Positions 28,960 through 29,190 of a stretch of DNA of 29,190 nt are shown here, one piece after another. The position numbers and the translations under genes were made by a program. The DNA is from Methylococcaceae bacterium. Lineage in GTDB: Bacteria > Pseudomonadota > Gammaproteobacteria > Methylococcales > Methylomonadaceae. Under the pieces are notes generated by a model. The model ran no database searches. It worked only from the letters and a program-made list of their open reading frames with translations, and was not told the DNA's origin. The DNA lies in NCBI GenBank assembly GCA_013138855.1, contig WTBX01000072.1, positions 1 to 29,190 of the forward strand, written 5' to 3'. The first letter of the stretch is position 1; each line of letters starts with the position of its first letter.

Positions 28960-29043
28960 ATGCAGGGGAAGGATTTTAAAGGTCAGAATTTGCGTGGACG
29001 TTCGTTTAAAAATCAGGATTTAACGGGGGCGAATTTTCGCTGA
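28960..29043 (+). pseudogene. Pentapeptide-repeat protein, cut short
   Basis: An ATG at 28960 with GAGG 8 bp upstream opens a frame of pentapeptide repeats: KDFKG, QNLRG, RSFKN, QDLTG, ANFR. After 27 residues it stops at TGA (29041-29043), which is the first codon of a palindrome cluster (TTCCCAAACTCTGTTTGGGAA). Pentapeptide-repeat proteins normally run to many tens of residues, so this is the start of a gene interrupted by a repeat. No continuation is visible in the remaining 150 bp. Confidence 0.65.
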
Positions 29044-29120
29044 TTCCCAAACTCTGTTTGGGAATGCCTATTATCAAGCTCCGCTTGATGGATAACAAGT
29101 TGCTCTTGCATAAAGCTGTG
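29044..29120. repeat. Palindrome cluster interrupting the pentapeptide gene
   Basis: TTCCCAAACTCTGTTTGGGA (29044-29063) and ATCAAGCTCCGCTTGAT (29073-29089) are two hairpins in a row, followed by the looser GCTCTTGCATAAAGCTGTGC. This is a different repeat family from the others in the window. Confidence 0.55.
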
Positions 29121-29190
29121 CTTGAAAACCAACAAAAATATCGAGTATTTCTGTTACCTTCCCTAATTGATTCACCGCGTCGCTAACAGA
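29074..29190 (-). CDS. Possible 3' end of a gene running out of the window
   Basis: On the minus strand a frame is open from the window edge to a TGA at 29074-29076. It gives 38 residues with a plausible coding look (DAVNQLGKVTEILDIFVGFQ in the upstream part). The last dozen residues come from the palindrome cluster, so the natural C-terminus, if this is a gene, was replaced or extended by the repeat. It is too short to assign, and chance is not excluded. Confidence 0.25.
   Translation of the reverse strand, partial: SVSDAVNQLGKVTEILDIFVGFQAQLYARATCYPSSGA

Overview
The window looks like a chromosomal segment of an AT-rich gammaproteobacterium, most likely a type I methanotroph of the order Methylococcales. 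This rests on gene content and protein style, not on a marker gene. The first gene is an ATP-grasp enzyme of the kind found with one-carbon cofactor (tetrahydromethanopterin/methanofuran) genes in methylotrophs. It sits with class I fructose-1,6-bisphosphatase, the succinylase lysine/diaminopimelate pathway (dapC-dapD) and gammaproteobacterial sucA-sucB. No rRNA, tRNA, CRISPR array or transposase gene was seen.

Layout. 1-512: a truncated glyoxalase/VOC gene next to palindromic repeats. 513-1496: ATP-grasp ligase. 1930-2553 (-): TPR lipoprotein. 2958-4802 (+): a lipoprotein with an alpha/beta-hydrolase nucleophile elbow, then a DUF6398-like protein. 4919-7731 (+): M48 lipoprotein metalloprotease, dapC and dapD, closely packed. 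7979-8976 (+): two small exported proteins. 9036-10135 (-): an overlapping pair, an M15-type peptidase and a small exported protein. 10642-12149 (-): fbp with a translationally coupled hydrolase downstream. 12309-12707 (-): small exported protein. 13032-18972 (+): sucA, sucB and, after a repeat-filled gap, a lipoamide dehydrogenase homologue. 19255-19800 (+): an NTAQ1-type N-terminal glutamine amidase. 20221-24890 (-): a three-gene TRAP-like transporter set (lipoprotein T component, substrate-binding protein, fused QM permease). 25138-27948 (+): exported M16 protease. 28097-28825 (-): UPF0175 antitoxin with a frameshifted DUF3368 PIN toxin. 28960-29043: a pentapeptide-repeat gene cut short by a palindrome cluster.

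Two things stand out. First, the lipoamide dehydrogenase homologue in the 2-oxoglutarate dehydrogenase locus has lost both redox-active cysteines (Tyr52 and Ser57 in their place) while the rest of the fold, including the C-terminal His-Glu dyad, looks intact. It should not be able to reoxidise dihydrolipoamide in the usual way, although sucA and sucB look normal. Second, almost every intergenic gap holds small non-coding repeats with terminal inverted repeats. They fall into at least six families, occur in both orientations, are nested in one another, and in one family share the same end hairpins around entirely different cargo. Several sit within a few bases of stop codons, and they interrupt the sucAB-lpd and TRAP gene sets at their junctions.

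Other points: a eukaryote-type N-degron enzyme in a bacterium, a TTG-started TRAP lipoprotein, and three gene remnants (VOC, PIN toxin, pentapeptide repeat). Two of the remnants are broken directly at palindromic repeats.
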